64,000 nt of DNA from Saccharopolyspora hirsuta (GTDB taxonomy: Bacteria > Actinomycetota > Actinomycetes > Mycobacteriales > Pseudonocardiaceae): positions 78,305 to 142,304 of the forward strand of contig NZ_VWPH01000019.1 of the NCBI RefSeq assembly GCF_008630535.1, written 5' to 3'. The translations under genes were made by a program, and so were the position numbers. How positions within the stretch are numbered: position 1 is the stretch's first letter; each line of letters starts with the position of its first letter. The notes under the pieces are model-generated. The model was given only the letters and a program-made list of their open reading frames with translations. It ran no database searches and was not told the DNA's origin. Positions 33,000 through 42,137 of the stretch are shown here, piece by piece.

Positions 33000-33856
33000 G
33001 CATCCCGAACTTCGCCAAGGGCCTGTGCGACGACGCGGCGGTCTTCCCGCCCGGCCTCTCCCCGCTGCCCGACGCCGTGGCCGCGCACCTGCGGCACACC
33101 GCATCTCCGTACGCCGAGCTGGTCGGACCGCTGGTGCTCGCCGCACCAGCGCTGACGGAGCTGCCCGGGCTGGTCGAGCCCGGGAATCAGCTCGACCTCG
33201 CCATCGCCGCCCCGAAAGGCCCGGCACAGCTCCCGGCCGCGCTCAACGCGGTGAAGTCCCTGCCGGTCCGGCTGCGCGCGCTGGAAGTCGCGGTCCCCGA
33301 CTGGCAAACACCCGCGGAGTTCTTCGACGCGCTCGACGCGGTGGACGTGGACGAGGACGTGGCGGTGTTCGTGGAAGTGCCCCGCGACGAGCGCCGCCCG
33401 GAGATCATCGGCACCTGTGCTGCTACCCGCCACCGGGCGAAGTTCCGCACCGGCGGCGTGAAGGCCGAGCTGTACCCCGACGACGCGGAGCTGGCCGCCG
33501 CGATCCGCGCGGTGGTCGATGCCGGGGTCCCGTTCAAAGCCACCGCGGGCCTGCACCACGCGGTCCGCAACACCGATCCCGCAACGGGTTTCGAGCAGCA
33601 CGGCTACCTGAACCTGCTGCTGGCCACCGACGCCGCGGTGGACTTCGCCGACGAGCGGGAGATCGCCGCGGTGCTGGCCGAGCGGGACGCGCGCGAGGTC
33701 GCCGAGCGGGTCGCGAACCTGGACCGGGTGCGGGTCGCGGCGGCGCGCGACCGCTTCCTGTCCTTCGGCACCTGCAGCATCGCCGAACCCCTGACCGAAC
33801 TGGTCGACCTCGGCCTGGTCCCGGCCGAGGTGCTCAGCGGAGGAGGACCCGAGTGA
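32996..33856 (+). CDS. Unknown protein coupled between hmgA and fumarylacetoacetase
   Basis: 286 residues, GTG start within the hmgA stop and a stop overlapping the fahA start. I do not recognise a characterised family. Visible blocks are FAKGLCDDAAVFPPGLSPLP at the N-terminus, AKFRTGGVKAELYPDDAELA, then VPFKATAGLHHAVRNTDP and HGYLNLLLATDAA, and SFGTCSIAEPLTEL at the end. The alternation of strands and helices suggests a beta/alpha barrel with a lysine and two histidines near the active site. The pathway step between its neighbours is maleylacetoacetate isomerisation, for which no gene is present, so an isomerase or helper role is a reasonable hypothesis, not a finding. Confidence 0.85.
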   Translation: MSIPNFAKGLCDDAAVFPPGLSPLPDAVAAHLRHTASPYAELVGPLVLAAPALTELPGLVEPGNQLDLAIAAPKGPAQLPAALNAVKSLPVRLRALEVAVPDWQTPAEFFDALDAVDVDEDVAVFVEVPRDERRPEIIGTCAATRHRAKFRTGGVKAELYPDDAELAAAIRAVVDAGVPFKATAGLHHAVRNTDPATGFEQHGYLNLLLATDAAVDFADEREIAAVLAERDAREVAERVANLDRVRVAAARDRFLSFGTCSIAEPLTELVDLGLVPAEVLSGGGPE

Positions 33857-35019
33857 TCGACATCCCGGACGGCTCGCTGTTCGGTCTCGCCAACCTGCCC
33901 TACGGCGTCTTCTCCACCCCCGGGGCCGGGCCGCGCGTCGGCGTCCGGGTGGGCGATTCCGTCGTGGACCTGGCAGCGGCGCTGGGCGACGAGGTGTTCG
34001 CGCAGCCGACGCTGAACGCCTTCATGGCCCAGGGGCACGACCGCTGGGTGCAGGTGCGGCAGCAGATCACCGAGCTGGTCGCGGGCGAGGTGCCGGACGG
34101 CGCGGTGCACCCGGTGGCCGAGGTGCGCACGCACCTGCCGATCGAGGTCGCCGACTACGTCGACTTCTACGCCTCCGAGCACCACGCGACCAACCTCGGT
34201 CGGCTGTTCCGCCCGGACTCCGAACCGCTGATGCCGAACTGGAAGCACCTCCCGGTCGGCTACCACGGGCGTGGTGGAACGGTTGTGGTGTCGGGGACGG
34301 ACATCGTCCGCCCCCGCGGGCAGCGCAAGGCGCCGGGCGAGGACGCCCCGACGTTCGGCCCGTGCCGCCGCCTGGACATCGAGGCCGAGCTCGGGTTCGT
34401 CGTCGGCACCGGCTCCGAGCTGGGCACCGCGGTGCCGACGGGGGAGTTCGCCACCCGGGTGTTCGGCGCGGTGCTGGTCAACGACTGGTCGGCCCGCGAC
34501 ATCCAGGCCTGGGAGTACGTGCCGCTGGGCCCGTTCCTCGGCAAGAGCTTCGCCACCTCGATCTCGCCGTGGGTGGTCCCGCTGCTCGCTCTGGAGCAGG
34601 CGCGCGTGGCAACCCCGGCGCAGGTCCCCGAACCGCTGCCGTACCTGAAGGAACCACAGCCGTGGGGACTGGACATCGACCTCTCGGTGTCCTGGAACGG
34701 CCACGAGGTCTCCCGCCCGCCGTACCGCGAGATGTACTGGTCCCCGGCGCAGATGCTCGCGCACATGACGGTCAACGGCGCCACCACGCGCACCGGCGAC
34801 CTCTACGCCTCGGGCACCATCTCCGGTCCGGACAAGCACCAGCGCGGCGCGTTCATCGAACTCACCTGGGGCGGCAGGGAACCCGTGCGCCTCGGCGACC
34901 AGGAGCGCACGTTCCTCGAAGACGGCGACGAGGTCACCATCACCGCCACCGCACCCGGCGCCGACGGCAGCCGCATCGGCTTCGGCGAGGTGACCGGCCG
35001 GATCCTCCCCGCGCCCTGA
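33853..35019 (+). CDS. fahA: Fumarylacetoacetase
   Basis: 388 residues, GTG start overlapping the previous stop. The FAA hydrolase active site is present: DYVDFYASEHHATNLGRLFR with the catalytic histidine region, LPVGYHGRGGTVVVSGT, the metal ligands in IEAELGFVVG and LVNDWSARDIQAWEYVPLGP, and SISPWVVPL. It cleaves fumarylacetoacetate to fumarate and acetoacetate, the last step of homogentisate breakdown. It ends 10 bp from the convergent P450 gene. Confidence 0.95.
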   Translation: MIDIPDGSLFGLANLPYGVFSTPGAGPRVGVRVGDSVVDLAAALGDEVFAQPTLNAFMAQGHDRWVQVRQQITELVAGEVPDGAVHPVAEVRTHLPIEVADYVDFYASEHHATNLGRLFRPDSEPLMPNWKHLPVGYHGRGGTVVVSGTDIVRPRGQRKAPGEDAPTFGPCRRLDIEAELGFVVGTGSELGTAVPTGEFATRVFGAVLVNDWSARDIQAWEYVPLGPFLGKSFATSISPWVVPLLALEQARVATPAQVPEPLPYLKEPQPWGLDIDLSVSWNGHEVSRPPYREMYWSPAQMLAHMTVNGATTRTGDLYASGTISGPDKHQRGAFIELTWGGREPVRLGDQERTFLEDGDEVTITATAPGADGSRIGFGEVTGRILPAP

Positions 35020-35029
35020 GGCGCGCCGC

Positions 35030-36208
35030 CTACTGGAGCTCGACGACCATGCCGCGGAGCTCGTAGCCGCCGATCGCCTCGTTCATCGAGACCCGCGGCG
35101 GCGTTCGCATCGCGACCCCGGGCAGGGCGAACAGCTTGGAGAGGAAGACGTCGGTCTCCAGGATCGCGACGTGGGCGCCCGGGCACTTGTGCGCTCCGTC
35201 GCCGAAGGACATCCCCGGCGCGGTGGCGTCGGTGAGCGGGCGGGCCGGGCACACCGCCAGCGGGTCCTCGCCGACCGCGCGCCGGTCGGTGTTGGTCGCG
35301 CTGACCTGGACGTCGATCACCTCACCGGCCGGGACGGTGACGGTCTCGCCGTCCTCGCCGGGCAGCTCGACCGGCGCGGTGGCCCGCCGCTTGAGGTGCC
35401 CGACCACGGGCTCCAGCCGCAGCAGCTCGTGCAGGATCGCGATCCGCTCGGTCTCCTCTGCGGCGCGGTAGCGCTCGCGCAGCGCGTCGTCGGTGAACAG
35501 GTGCCAAGCCGACAGGTTGATGAACTCCCGCGTGGTGATCATGCCCGCGGCGGCGAAGGTGATGCACTCGCCGAGGATCTCGGCCGACGTGCAGCCCTCG
35601 TCGAGCAGGTGCGAGATCAGGTCGTCGCGGCGCTGCGCGCGCCGCGCGCGCACGGCCGGGCGCACGTCGTTGAAGAAGATGCTCGACCAGTTCCGGGCCT
35701 GCCGCCACACCCAGTACAGCCCGTTGATGCTGGTGAAGCCCGGTTCGCCGAACTCCTCCGGGAAGAACCGCTCCAGCCGCTGCGCCAGACCGGGGCGGCT
35801 CTCGGTCAGCCCGATCACCGCGCACGCCACGTCGATGGAGAGGTTGAAGCTCAGCTCCGACAGCTGCGCGTGACCGGTGTGGCGCAGCTTGGCCAGCTGC
35901 TCGTCGGAGACCCGCTCCATGATGCCCCGGTAGGCCTCGTCCACCCGGCGCGGCGTGAAGTACTTGGCGGTCTGCCGCCGGTGCTCGCGGTGCTCGGGGC
36001 CGTCCCGGTAGAGGACCGGGCGCCGGATCTTGCCCGGCATCTTCTCCACGGTCTCCACCCCGAGCCCGGCCTGGACGGTGTCGGTGCTGCGCAGCGCGGC
36101 GCGCGCGGCGGCGTGGCCCCGGACCAGCCAGACCCCGTCGGCGCCCCGGCTGACCGGGCACCCGCCCAGCTCCTCACCGCGATCGATCTTGCGTGCGTCG
36201 GTCGACAT
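35030..36208 (-). CDS. Cytochrome P450
   Basis: 392 residues, the usual length of a soluble bacterial P450. The heme-binding loop is MSFGDGAHKCPGAH with its cysteine. The I-helix oxygen-activation motif is AAGMITTRE (AGxxTT form), and the K-helix ExxR is HELLRLEP. The N-terminus has no membrane anchor. The substrate is unknown. No ferredoxin or reductase gene is adjacent, so redox partners must be encoded elsewhere. It converges with fahA. Confidence 0.92.
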   Translation of the reverse strand: MSTDARKIDRGEELGGCPVSRGADGVWLVRGHAAARAALRSTDTVQAGLGVETVEKMPGKIRRPVLYRDGPEHREHRRQTAKYFTPRRVDEAYRGIMERVSDEQLAKLRHTGHAQLSELSFNLSIDVACAVIGLTESRPGLAQRLERFFPEEFGEPGFTSINGLYWVWRQARNWSSIFFNDVRPAVRARRAQRRDDLISHLLDEGCTSAEILGECITFAAAGMITTREFINLSAWHLFTDDALRERYRAAEETERIAILHELLRLEPVVGHLKRRATAPVELPGEDGETVTVPAGEVIDVQVSATNTDRRAVGEDPLAVCPARPLTDATAPGMSFGDGAHKCPGAHVAILETDVFLSKLFALPGVAMRTPPRVSMNEAIGGYELRGMVVELQ

Positions 36209-36413
36209 CGGGGGACCGGTCCTTTCCGCATCCGGACGCCAAAGCATGATCCACTTCTTCTAGCAGGCCGGGCGCGGCGGGTGAACCGGGTGCGGGGGTT
36301 TCGTAGTGGAATGTTCACCGGCGGTGTCGGTGCGCGGTGGCGATCGGGGCGTGCCGCGTGCCGTGCGTCACCCAATAGGATGACCCGAACGTCGGTTTGA
36401 GGAGTTGCGCACC

Positions 36414-37817
36414 GTGAAGTGGCAGTTCGGCCCCTACCGCGTGGAGGGTTTGATCGCGCGCGGCGGCATGGGTGAGATCCTGCGCGCCTACGACACCCGC
36501 CACGACCGGGTCGTCGCGCTGAAGCTCCTCGCCGCGAACCTCGCCGCCGACGAGGAGTTCCGCGACCGCTTCAAGCGGGAGGCGCACGCGGCCGGTCGGC
36601 TGCGGGAGCCGCACGTCATCCCGATCCACGCCTACGGCGAGATCGACGGTCGGCTCTACCTGGACATGCGGCTGGTCGAGGGCAGCGACGTCGGTTCGCT
36701 GCTGGCGGCGAACGGCCCGATGCGCCCGGCCGACGCGGTGGTCGTCCTGGAGCAGATCGCGCAGGCGCTGGACGCCGCGCACGCGGAAGGCCTGGTGCAC
36801 CGCGACGTCAAGCCGTCCAACATCCTGGTCGGCGACAACGGCTTCGCCTACCTGGTCGACTTCGGCATCGCCGCTTCGCTGCGGGCCTCGGGGAACCTGA
36901 CCTCCACCGGCTACGCCGTGGGCACCCTCGCCTACATGGCCCCGGAGCGCTTCGAGGACGGCCCGGTGGACCACCGGGTGGACGTGTACTCGCTGGCCTG
37001 CGTGCTCTACCAGTGCCTGACCGGTGCGAAGCCCTTCGTCGGCGAGACGGCCGCCTCGCTGATCAACGCCCACCTCAACCACCCGCCGCCGCTGCCCACG
37101 GCCACCCGCGGTGACATCCCGCGGGAGTTCGACCACATCATCGCCCGCGGCATGGCGAAGAACCCGGCCGACCGCTACGCCAGCGCCGGTGAGCTGGCGC
37201 GGGCCGCCCGCCAGGCGCTGACCAGCGTGACCGCCGTCCCGGGCGCGTTCGCGCCGGTGACCGCCGCGCCGTCGCGGCGGGCCCGCTGGCCGTACGCGGC
37301 CGCGGGCGCGGGAGTGCTCGCCGTGGTCGCGGGGGTGGTGGCCTTCGCGACCACCATGCGCACCGAGCCGGGGCAGGCCATCCCGATCGACCCGCCGACC
37401 TCGCTGAACGAGCCGGCCGACCCGGCGTCCGAGCCGGCCTCGTCGGAGCAGCCGGTGTCCGAGGAGGTCGAGCCGGGCGGGGACCCGGAGACGGCACCGG
37501 CCCAACCGGTGCAGACCAAGTGGTGCCAGGAGCTCAGCTACCAGGGGCGGGAGCGCGGCACCGGGTGCTTCGAGGCGATCGGCGACCACCTGTTCGCGCA
37601 CGACACCGACAAGGACGGCATGTGGATCAAGGCGGTCGCCGAGACCGACTACGGCCGGGTGGTCGAGTGCAAGGACCTCAACTCCAAGGGCGACCCGGTG
37701 GACTGCAACTTCGACCTGCGGGAGAAGGGCCGGGTGCACTTCAAGGTCGAGCTCTGGGACGCCGGGGTCAAGATCAGCGAGACGCCCTGGTCCGACTTCG
37801 TGCCGATCGGCCAGTAG
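36414..37817 (+). CDS. Membrane Ser/Thr protein kinase with extracytoplasmic Cys-rich domain
   Basis: 467 residues, GTG start with GAGGAG 9 bases upstream. The Hanks-type kinase domain (5-265) is complete: glycine loop ARGGMGEIL, Lys37 in VALKLL, HRDVKPSN with Asp131, DFGIA and GTLAYMAPER. One transmembrane helix follows at about 290-312, then a Pro/Glu-rich linker and an about 100-residue outside domain with four cysteines (WCQEL, GTGCFEA, VVECKD, VDCNFD) probably in two disulfides. There are no PASTA repeats, so it differs from PknB and must sense something else. TAGGAT at 36376-36381 is a candidate -10 box. Confidence 0.9.
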   Translation: MKWQFGPYRVEGLIARGGMGEILRAYDTRHDRVVALKLLAANLAADEEFRDRFKREAHAAGRLREPHVIPIHAYGEIDGRLYLDMRLVEGSDVGSLLAANGPMRPADAVVVLEQIAQALDAAHAEGLVHRDVKPSNILVGDNGFAYLVDFGIAASLRASGNLTSTGYAVGTLAYMAPERFEDGPVDHRVDVYSLACVLYQCLTGAKPFVGETAASLINAHLNHPPPLPTATRGDIPREFDHIIARGMAKNPADRYASAGELARAARQALTSVTAVPGAFAPVTAAPSRRARWPYAAAGAGVLAVVAGVVAFATTMRTEPGQAIPIDPPTSLNEPADPASEPASSEQPVSEEVEPGGDPETAPAQPVQTKWCQELSYQGRERGTGCFEAIGDHLFAHDTDKDGMWIKAVAETDYGRVVECKDLNSKGDPVDCNFDLREKGRVHFKVELWDAGVKISETPWSDFVPIGQ

Positions 37818-37848
37818 GCCGTTCCGGGTAATCGTCTGCCGCGGCTGG

Positions 37849-37864
37849 CCAAGCAAGCGCTCGG
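37849..37864. promoter_or_regulatory. Operator copy 1 before fadD-type gene
   Basis: CCAAGC, 4 bases, GCTCGG: one mismatch from the second copy at 37877-37892. The centres are 28 bp apart. Confidence 0.6.
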
Positions 37865-37876
37865 GAGGTTAGCTTA

Positions 37877-37892
37877 CCAAGCACTCGCTTGG
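37877..37892. promoter_or_regulatory. Operator copy 2 before fadD-type gene
   Basis: CCAAGC and GCTTGG form a perfect inverted repeat around 4 bases, 11 bases before the start codon. The form suits a TetR-family repressor of fatty acid or steroid genes; no such regulator gene is adjacent. Confidence 0.68.
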
Positions 37893-37902
37893 AGGTGGTC
37901 GC

Positions 37903-39480
37903 GTGTCAGGGAGCGAGCCGCTCACCATCCCCGCCGCGGTCGGCGTTGCCGCGCAACGCTTCCCGGACTCCGACGCGCTGCTGGACGGGCCGGTGCGGAT
38001 CAGCTTCGCCCAGCTGCTGGAGCGGGTGCGGACCGTGGCGCGCGCCCTCATCGCCGAAGGCATCCGGCCCGGCGACCGGGTCGCGCTGTGCTCGCCGAAC
38101 ACCCACCACTGGGTGCTGGCCGCGCTCGGCGCGCTCTACGCGGGCGCGACCCTGGTGCCGGTCAACACGAGGTTCACCGGGGCGGAGAACCTCGACGTGA
38201 TCCGGCGGTCGCGGGCCCGGGCGCTGGTCATCGCCGGGGAGTTCCTGGGTGTCGACCGGCTCGCTCAGCTGAACGCCGCCAACGGCGGGCCGCTCGACCA
38301 GCTGCGCACCACCATCCGCATCCCGGTCGAAGGCGAGCTGGAACCGGTGGCGGGCACCCGCCGCTGGAGCGACCTGGACGACCTGGCGGCCGCGGTCCCC
38401 GAGTCGCAGGCCGACGCGGTGGCGGCCGCGGTGGCGCCCGACGACGTCAGCGACATCCTGTTCACCTCCGGCACGACCGGGCGCAGCAAGGGCGCGATGA
38501 GCGCGCACCGCCAAGCGCTCGGGGTCGCCCGGGCCTGGGCCGAGCACGGCGAGCTGACCACCGCCGACCGCTACCTGGTGATCAACCCGTTCTTCCACAG
38601 CTTCGGCTACAAGGCCGGGATCCTGGCCTGCCTGCTGCGCGGCGCCGCCGTGCTGCCGCAACCGACCTTCGACGTCGCCGAAGTGCTCCGGCGCGTCGAG
38701 GAAGACCGGGTCACGGTGCTGCCCGGTCCGCCCACCATCTACCAGTCGATGCTCGACCACCCCGACCGCGCGCACCGCGACCTGTCCGGCCTGCGGCTGG
38801 CGGTCACCGGCGCGGCCACCGTCCCGGTGGTCCTGGTCGAGCGGATGCAGCGGGAGCTGAGCTTCGACACCGTGCTCACCGCCTACGGGCTCACCGAGGC
38901 GGTGGTGGCGACGATGTGCCTGCCGGAGGACGACGACGAAACGGTGGCCCGCACCTGCGGGCGCGCCGCGGCCGGGTTCGAGGTCCGGATCGCCGGTCCG
39001 GACGGCACCCCGAAACCCGCGGGGGAGGCGGGGGAGGTCCAGGTGCGCGGACCCAACGTCATGCTGGGCTACCTCGACGACGAGGCCGCGACCGAGCAGG
39101 CCATCGGCCCCGACGGCTGGTTGCGCACCGGCGACGTCGGAACCCTCGACGAGCGCGGTTACCTGACCATCACCGACCGGCTCAAGGACATGTACATCTG
39201 CGGCGGTTTCAACGTCTACCCGGCCGAGGTCGAGCAGGTGCTGGCCCGGTTGGACGGTGTCGTGGAGGTGGCCGTGGTGGGCGTGCCCGACGAACGCCTC
39301 GGCGAGGTCGGCAAGGCGTTCGTGGTCGGCAGCTCGGAGCTGTCCGCCGAGGACGTCCTGGCGCACTGCCGGGACCGCTTGGCGAACTACAAGCGGCCCC
39401 GGCAGGTCGAGTTCCGCACCGATCTGCCGCGCAACCCGTCCGGGAAGATCCTCAAGCGCCTGCTGCGCGACCTGCGGTGA
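37903..39480 (+). CDS. FadD-type acyl-CoA ligase (FadD3-like)
   Basis: 525 residues, GTG start with GGAGGT upstream. Adenylation motifs are complete: ILFTSGTTGRSKGAMSAH, TAYGLTEAVVATMC, GWLRTGDVGTLDERGYLTIT, DRLKDMYICGGFNVYPAEVE and the catalytic lysine in NPSGKILKR. The sequence resembles FadD3-type ligases that activate steroid-derived propionates, but the substrate is not fixed by motifs. It stands alone behind two tandem operators, so it is probably part of a regulon controlled by a TetR protein encoded elsewhere. Confidence 0.87.
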   Translation: MSGSEPLTIPAAVGVAAQRFPDSDALLDGPVRISFAQLLERVRTVARALIAEGIRPGDRVALCSPNTHHWVLAALGALYAGATLVPVNTRFTGAENLDVIRRSRARALVIAGEFLGVDRLAQLNAANGGPLDQLRTTIRIPVEGELEPVAGTRRWSDLDDLAAAVPESQADAVAAAVAPDDVSDILFTSGTTGRSKGAMSAHRQALGVARAWAEHGELTTADRYLVINPFFHSFGYKAGILACLLRGAAVLPQPTFDVAEVLRRVEEDRVTVLPGPPTIYQSMLDHPDRAHRDLSGLRLAVTGAATVPVVLVERMQRELSFDTVLTAYGLTEAVVATMCLPEDDDETVARTCGRAAAGFEVRIAGPDGTPKPAGEAGEVQVRGPNVMLGYLDDEAATEQAIGPDGWLRTGDVGTLDERGYLTITDRLKDMYICGGFNVYPAEVEQVLARLDGVVEVAVVGVPDERLGEVGKAFVVGSSELSAEDVLAHCRDRLANYKRPRQVEFRTDLPRNPSGKILKRLLRDLR

Positions 39481-39593
39481 GCAGCTACAGATCCGGTCTT
39501 CGTGGACATACATCAGGCTGGGCACCCACAGCCAGGCGGGCGCTGAGGTTCCGCTAAGCACCACCTACGCAAGATGAGCCCGGAAGCAGATTT

Positions 39594-42137
39594 TTACAGC
39601 CGCGGGTCCACCGGCTCGGATTCCAGGGCCAGCACGGCGAAGACGCACTCGTGCACCCGCCAGAGCGGCTCACCGCGGGCCAGCCGGTCCAGCGCTTCCA
39701 GGCCGAGGGCGTACTCGCGGTTCGCCAAGCCGCGCTTGCGACCCAGGCCCCGCTGGCGCAGCCGGTCGAGGTTGTCCGGCTCGGTGTAGTCGGGGCCGTA
39801 GATGATCCGCAGGTACTCGCGTCCGCGCACCTTCACGCCCGGCTGCACGAGACCGCGCTGACCCCTGGTGAGGTTGGCGGCGGGCTTGACGACCATGCCT
39901 TCGCCGCCGCCCCCGGTCAGCTCCTCCCACCAGGCGACGCCAGCGGCGGTGGAGGCCGGGTCGGTGGTGTCCACCGCGAACCGGCGGGTGGTGGCGAACA
40001 GCTCCGGGTCGGCCCGCACGAGCCGGTCCGCGAGCGCGAGGTGCCACTCGTGCGCGCGGTCGTGGTAGGTCCGGCCCTCGGTCGCCAGCAGCTGGAACGG
40101 CGCCAGCCGGACACCGCGCAAGCCCTCGGTGGGCCAGCAGTACCGGCGGTAGGCGTCCCGGTAGGCACCGGCGTTGCCCGCTCGTGCGCTGGTCCTCGCC
40201 AGCACCTCGGACACGTCGACGCCGCGTTCGGCCGCCGCGGTCAACGCCTCCAGCGCTGGTGGGAGCACCGCTTCCGCAGCCGCTCCGACCGAGGCGTACT
40301 GCTCGGTGATCAGCGCCCCCGCCTTCGCGCTCCACGGCATCAGCTCGGCGTCCAGCAGCAGCCAGTCGCTGTCCAGCTCGTCCCACAACCCGGCCGACGT
40401 CGCCGCCGCGCGGACCCCGGCGAGCAGTTCCGCCTCCTGCTCGGGCGCGAAGAACGGCCGCCCGGTCCGGGTGTGCACCGCCCCGGGGCCCTCGATGCCG
40501 AACCGGCCCGCCGAGTCCTCGCGGCGGACGAGGACGACCGCGCGGGAACCCATGTGCTTCTCCTCGCACAGCACGTCCTGCACCCCGGCCGCGCGGTAGC
40601 CGGAGAACGCCTCCTCCGGGTGCTCCAGCACGTCGGGCCGCTTCGAGGTGGCGACCGGGGCCATCGTCGGCGGCAGGTAGACCAGCCACCTCGGGTCGAT
40701 CGCGAACCGGCTCATCACCTCCAGCGCCGCGGCCGCGCGCTCGGGCTGGACCGCGATCCGCCCGTGGTGCCGGGTCTCCACGCTCCGCCGCCCGGCGACG
40801 TCGTCGAGGTTGAGCACGTCCGGCTCGCGGCGGGCGGCGGGCTCCGGGAGCTCGCCGGGCGGCAGGAACGGCCGCGACGGCTCGTACCAGACGCGCTGCG
40901 CGGGCACCGACACCACCTCGCGCTCCGGGTAGCGCAGCGCGGTCAGCTTGCCGCCGAACACGCAGCCGGTGTCCAGGCACATCGTGCGGTTGATCCACTC
41001 GACCTCGGGGGTCGGCGTGTGGCCGTAGAGCACCATCGCCGAGCCCCGGTAGTCCTCGGCCCACGGGTAGCGCACCGGCAGGCCGAACTCGTCGGTCTCA
41101 CCGGTGGTCTCGCCGTACAGCGCGAAGCTGCGCACGGTGCCCGACGCCCGGCGGTGGTAGCGCTCGGGCAGCCCGGCGTGGGCGACCACGAGCTTGCCGC
41201 CGTCGAGCACGTAGTGCGCGACCAGCCCGCCGCAGAACTCCTCGACCTGCTTGCGGAAGTCCTCCGGCTCGGCCGACAGCTGCGCCAGGGACTCGGCGAG
41301 GCCGTGCGCGATCGTGACCTTGCGCCCGCGCAGCGCGCGGGCCAGCTTGTCGTCGTGGTTGCCGCACACCACCAAGGCGTCACCGGCGGCGACCATGCCC
41401 ATGACCAGCCGCAGCACGCCGGGGGTGTCCGGCCCGCGGTCCACCAGGTCGCCGACGAACACCGCGCGCCGACCCGCCGGGTGGTGCGCGCCGATCGCCC
41501 GCCGCTCGGCGTCGCGCTCGATGTCGTAGCCCAGCTCGCCAAGCAGGTCCTCCAGCTCGGCCCGGCAGCCGTGCACGTCGCCGATCACGTCGAACGGCCC
41601 GGTCTCGGCGCGCTTGTCGTTGAGCAGCGGCTCCACCTCGATGCTGGCCGCCTCGACGTCCTCGACGCTGCGCAGCACGTGCACCCGCCGGAATCCCTCG
41701 CGCTGCAAGGACTTCAGCGAACTTCGCAGCTCGGCCCGGTGCTTGCGCACGACGCCCGGCCCGAAGTTCCGGTCCGGACGTTCGGCGTTGCGCGCCCGGC
41801 ACACCGACTCGGGCAGGTCGAGCACGATCGCCACCGGCAGCACGTGGTGCTTCCTGGCCAGCTCGACCAACGTGGACCGCGCGCTGCGCTGCACGTTCGT
41901 CGCGTCGATCACGGTCATCCGACCGGCGGCCAGCCGCTTGCCCGCGATGTGGTGCAGCGCGTCGAAGGCGGCCGCGCTGGCCGACTGGTCGTTCTCGTCG
42001 TCGGCGACCAGACCGCGGAAGAAGTCGCTGGAGAGCACCTGGGTCGGCGCGAAGTGGGTGCGGGCGAACGTCGACTTGCCCGAACCGGAGGCACCGATCA
42101 GCACCACCAGGGACATGTCCGGGATGGACAGTCGCAT
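39594..42137 (-). CDS. pnkp: Bacterial polynucleotide kinase-phosphatase-ligase (Pnkp) of RNA repair
   Basis: 847 residues with the three-domain layout of bacterial Pnkp. Residues 1-170 are a 5' kinase with P-loop GASGSGKST (Lys21, Ser22). Residues about 180-460 are a metallophosphatase (DVHGC, VGDLVDRG, CGNHDDK, GHTPTPEVEW) that removes 2',3'-cyclic phosphate. Residues about 480-847 are a nucleotidyltransferase with Lys527 in EEKHMGSR as the adenylated residue. The protein heals and adenylates broken RNA ends. Its ATG shares one base with the hen1 stop (TGATG), so the two are co-translated. Confidence 0.95.
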   Translation of the reverse strand: MRLSIPDMSLVVLIGASGSGKSTFARTHFAPTQVLSSDFFRGLVADDENDQSASAAAFDALHHIAGKRLAAGRMTVIDATNVQRSARSTLVELARKHHVLPVAIVLDLPESVCRARNAERPDRNFGPGVVRKHRAELRSSLKSLQREGFRRVHVLRSVEDVEAASIEVEPLLNDKRAETGPFDVIGDVHGCRAELEDLLGELGYDIERDAERRAIGAHHPAGRRAVFVGDLVDRGPDTPGVLRLVMGMVAAGDALVVCGNHDDKLARALRGRKVTIAHGLAESLAQLSAEPEDFRKQVEEFCGGLVAHYVLDGGKLVVAHAGLPERYHRRASGTVRSFALYGETTGETDEFGLPVRYPWAEDYRGSAMVLYGHTPTPEVEWINRTMCLDTGCVFGGKLTALRYPEREVVSVPAQRVWYEPSRPFLPPGELPEPAARREPDVLNLDDVAGRRSVETRHHGRIAVQPERAAAALEVMSRFAIDPRWLVYLPPTMAPVATSKRPDVLEHPEEAFSGYRAAGVQDVLCEEKHMGSRAVVLVRREDSAGRFGIEGPGAVHTRTGRPFFAPEQEAELLAGVRAAATSAGLWDELDSDWLLLDAELMPWSAKAGALITEQYASVGAAAEAVLPPALEALTAAAERGVDVSEVLARTSARAGNAGAYRDAYRRYCWPTEGLRGVRLAPFQLLATEGRTYHDRAHEWHLALADRLVRADPELFATTRRFAVDTTDPASTAAGVAWWEELTGGGGEGMVVKPAANLTRGQRGLVQPGVKVRGREYLRIIYGPDYTEPDNLDRLRQRGLGRKRGLANREYALGLEALDRLARGEPLWRVHECVFAVLALESEPVDPRL

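Noticed and set aside
37877..37892. Operator before the FadD-type gene read as a KstR2 site
   Set aside because: KstR2 sites have CAAG and CTTG two bases apart; here the arms are separated by six bases, so only a general TetR-type site is claimed.
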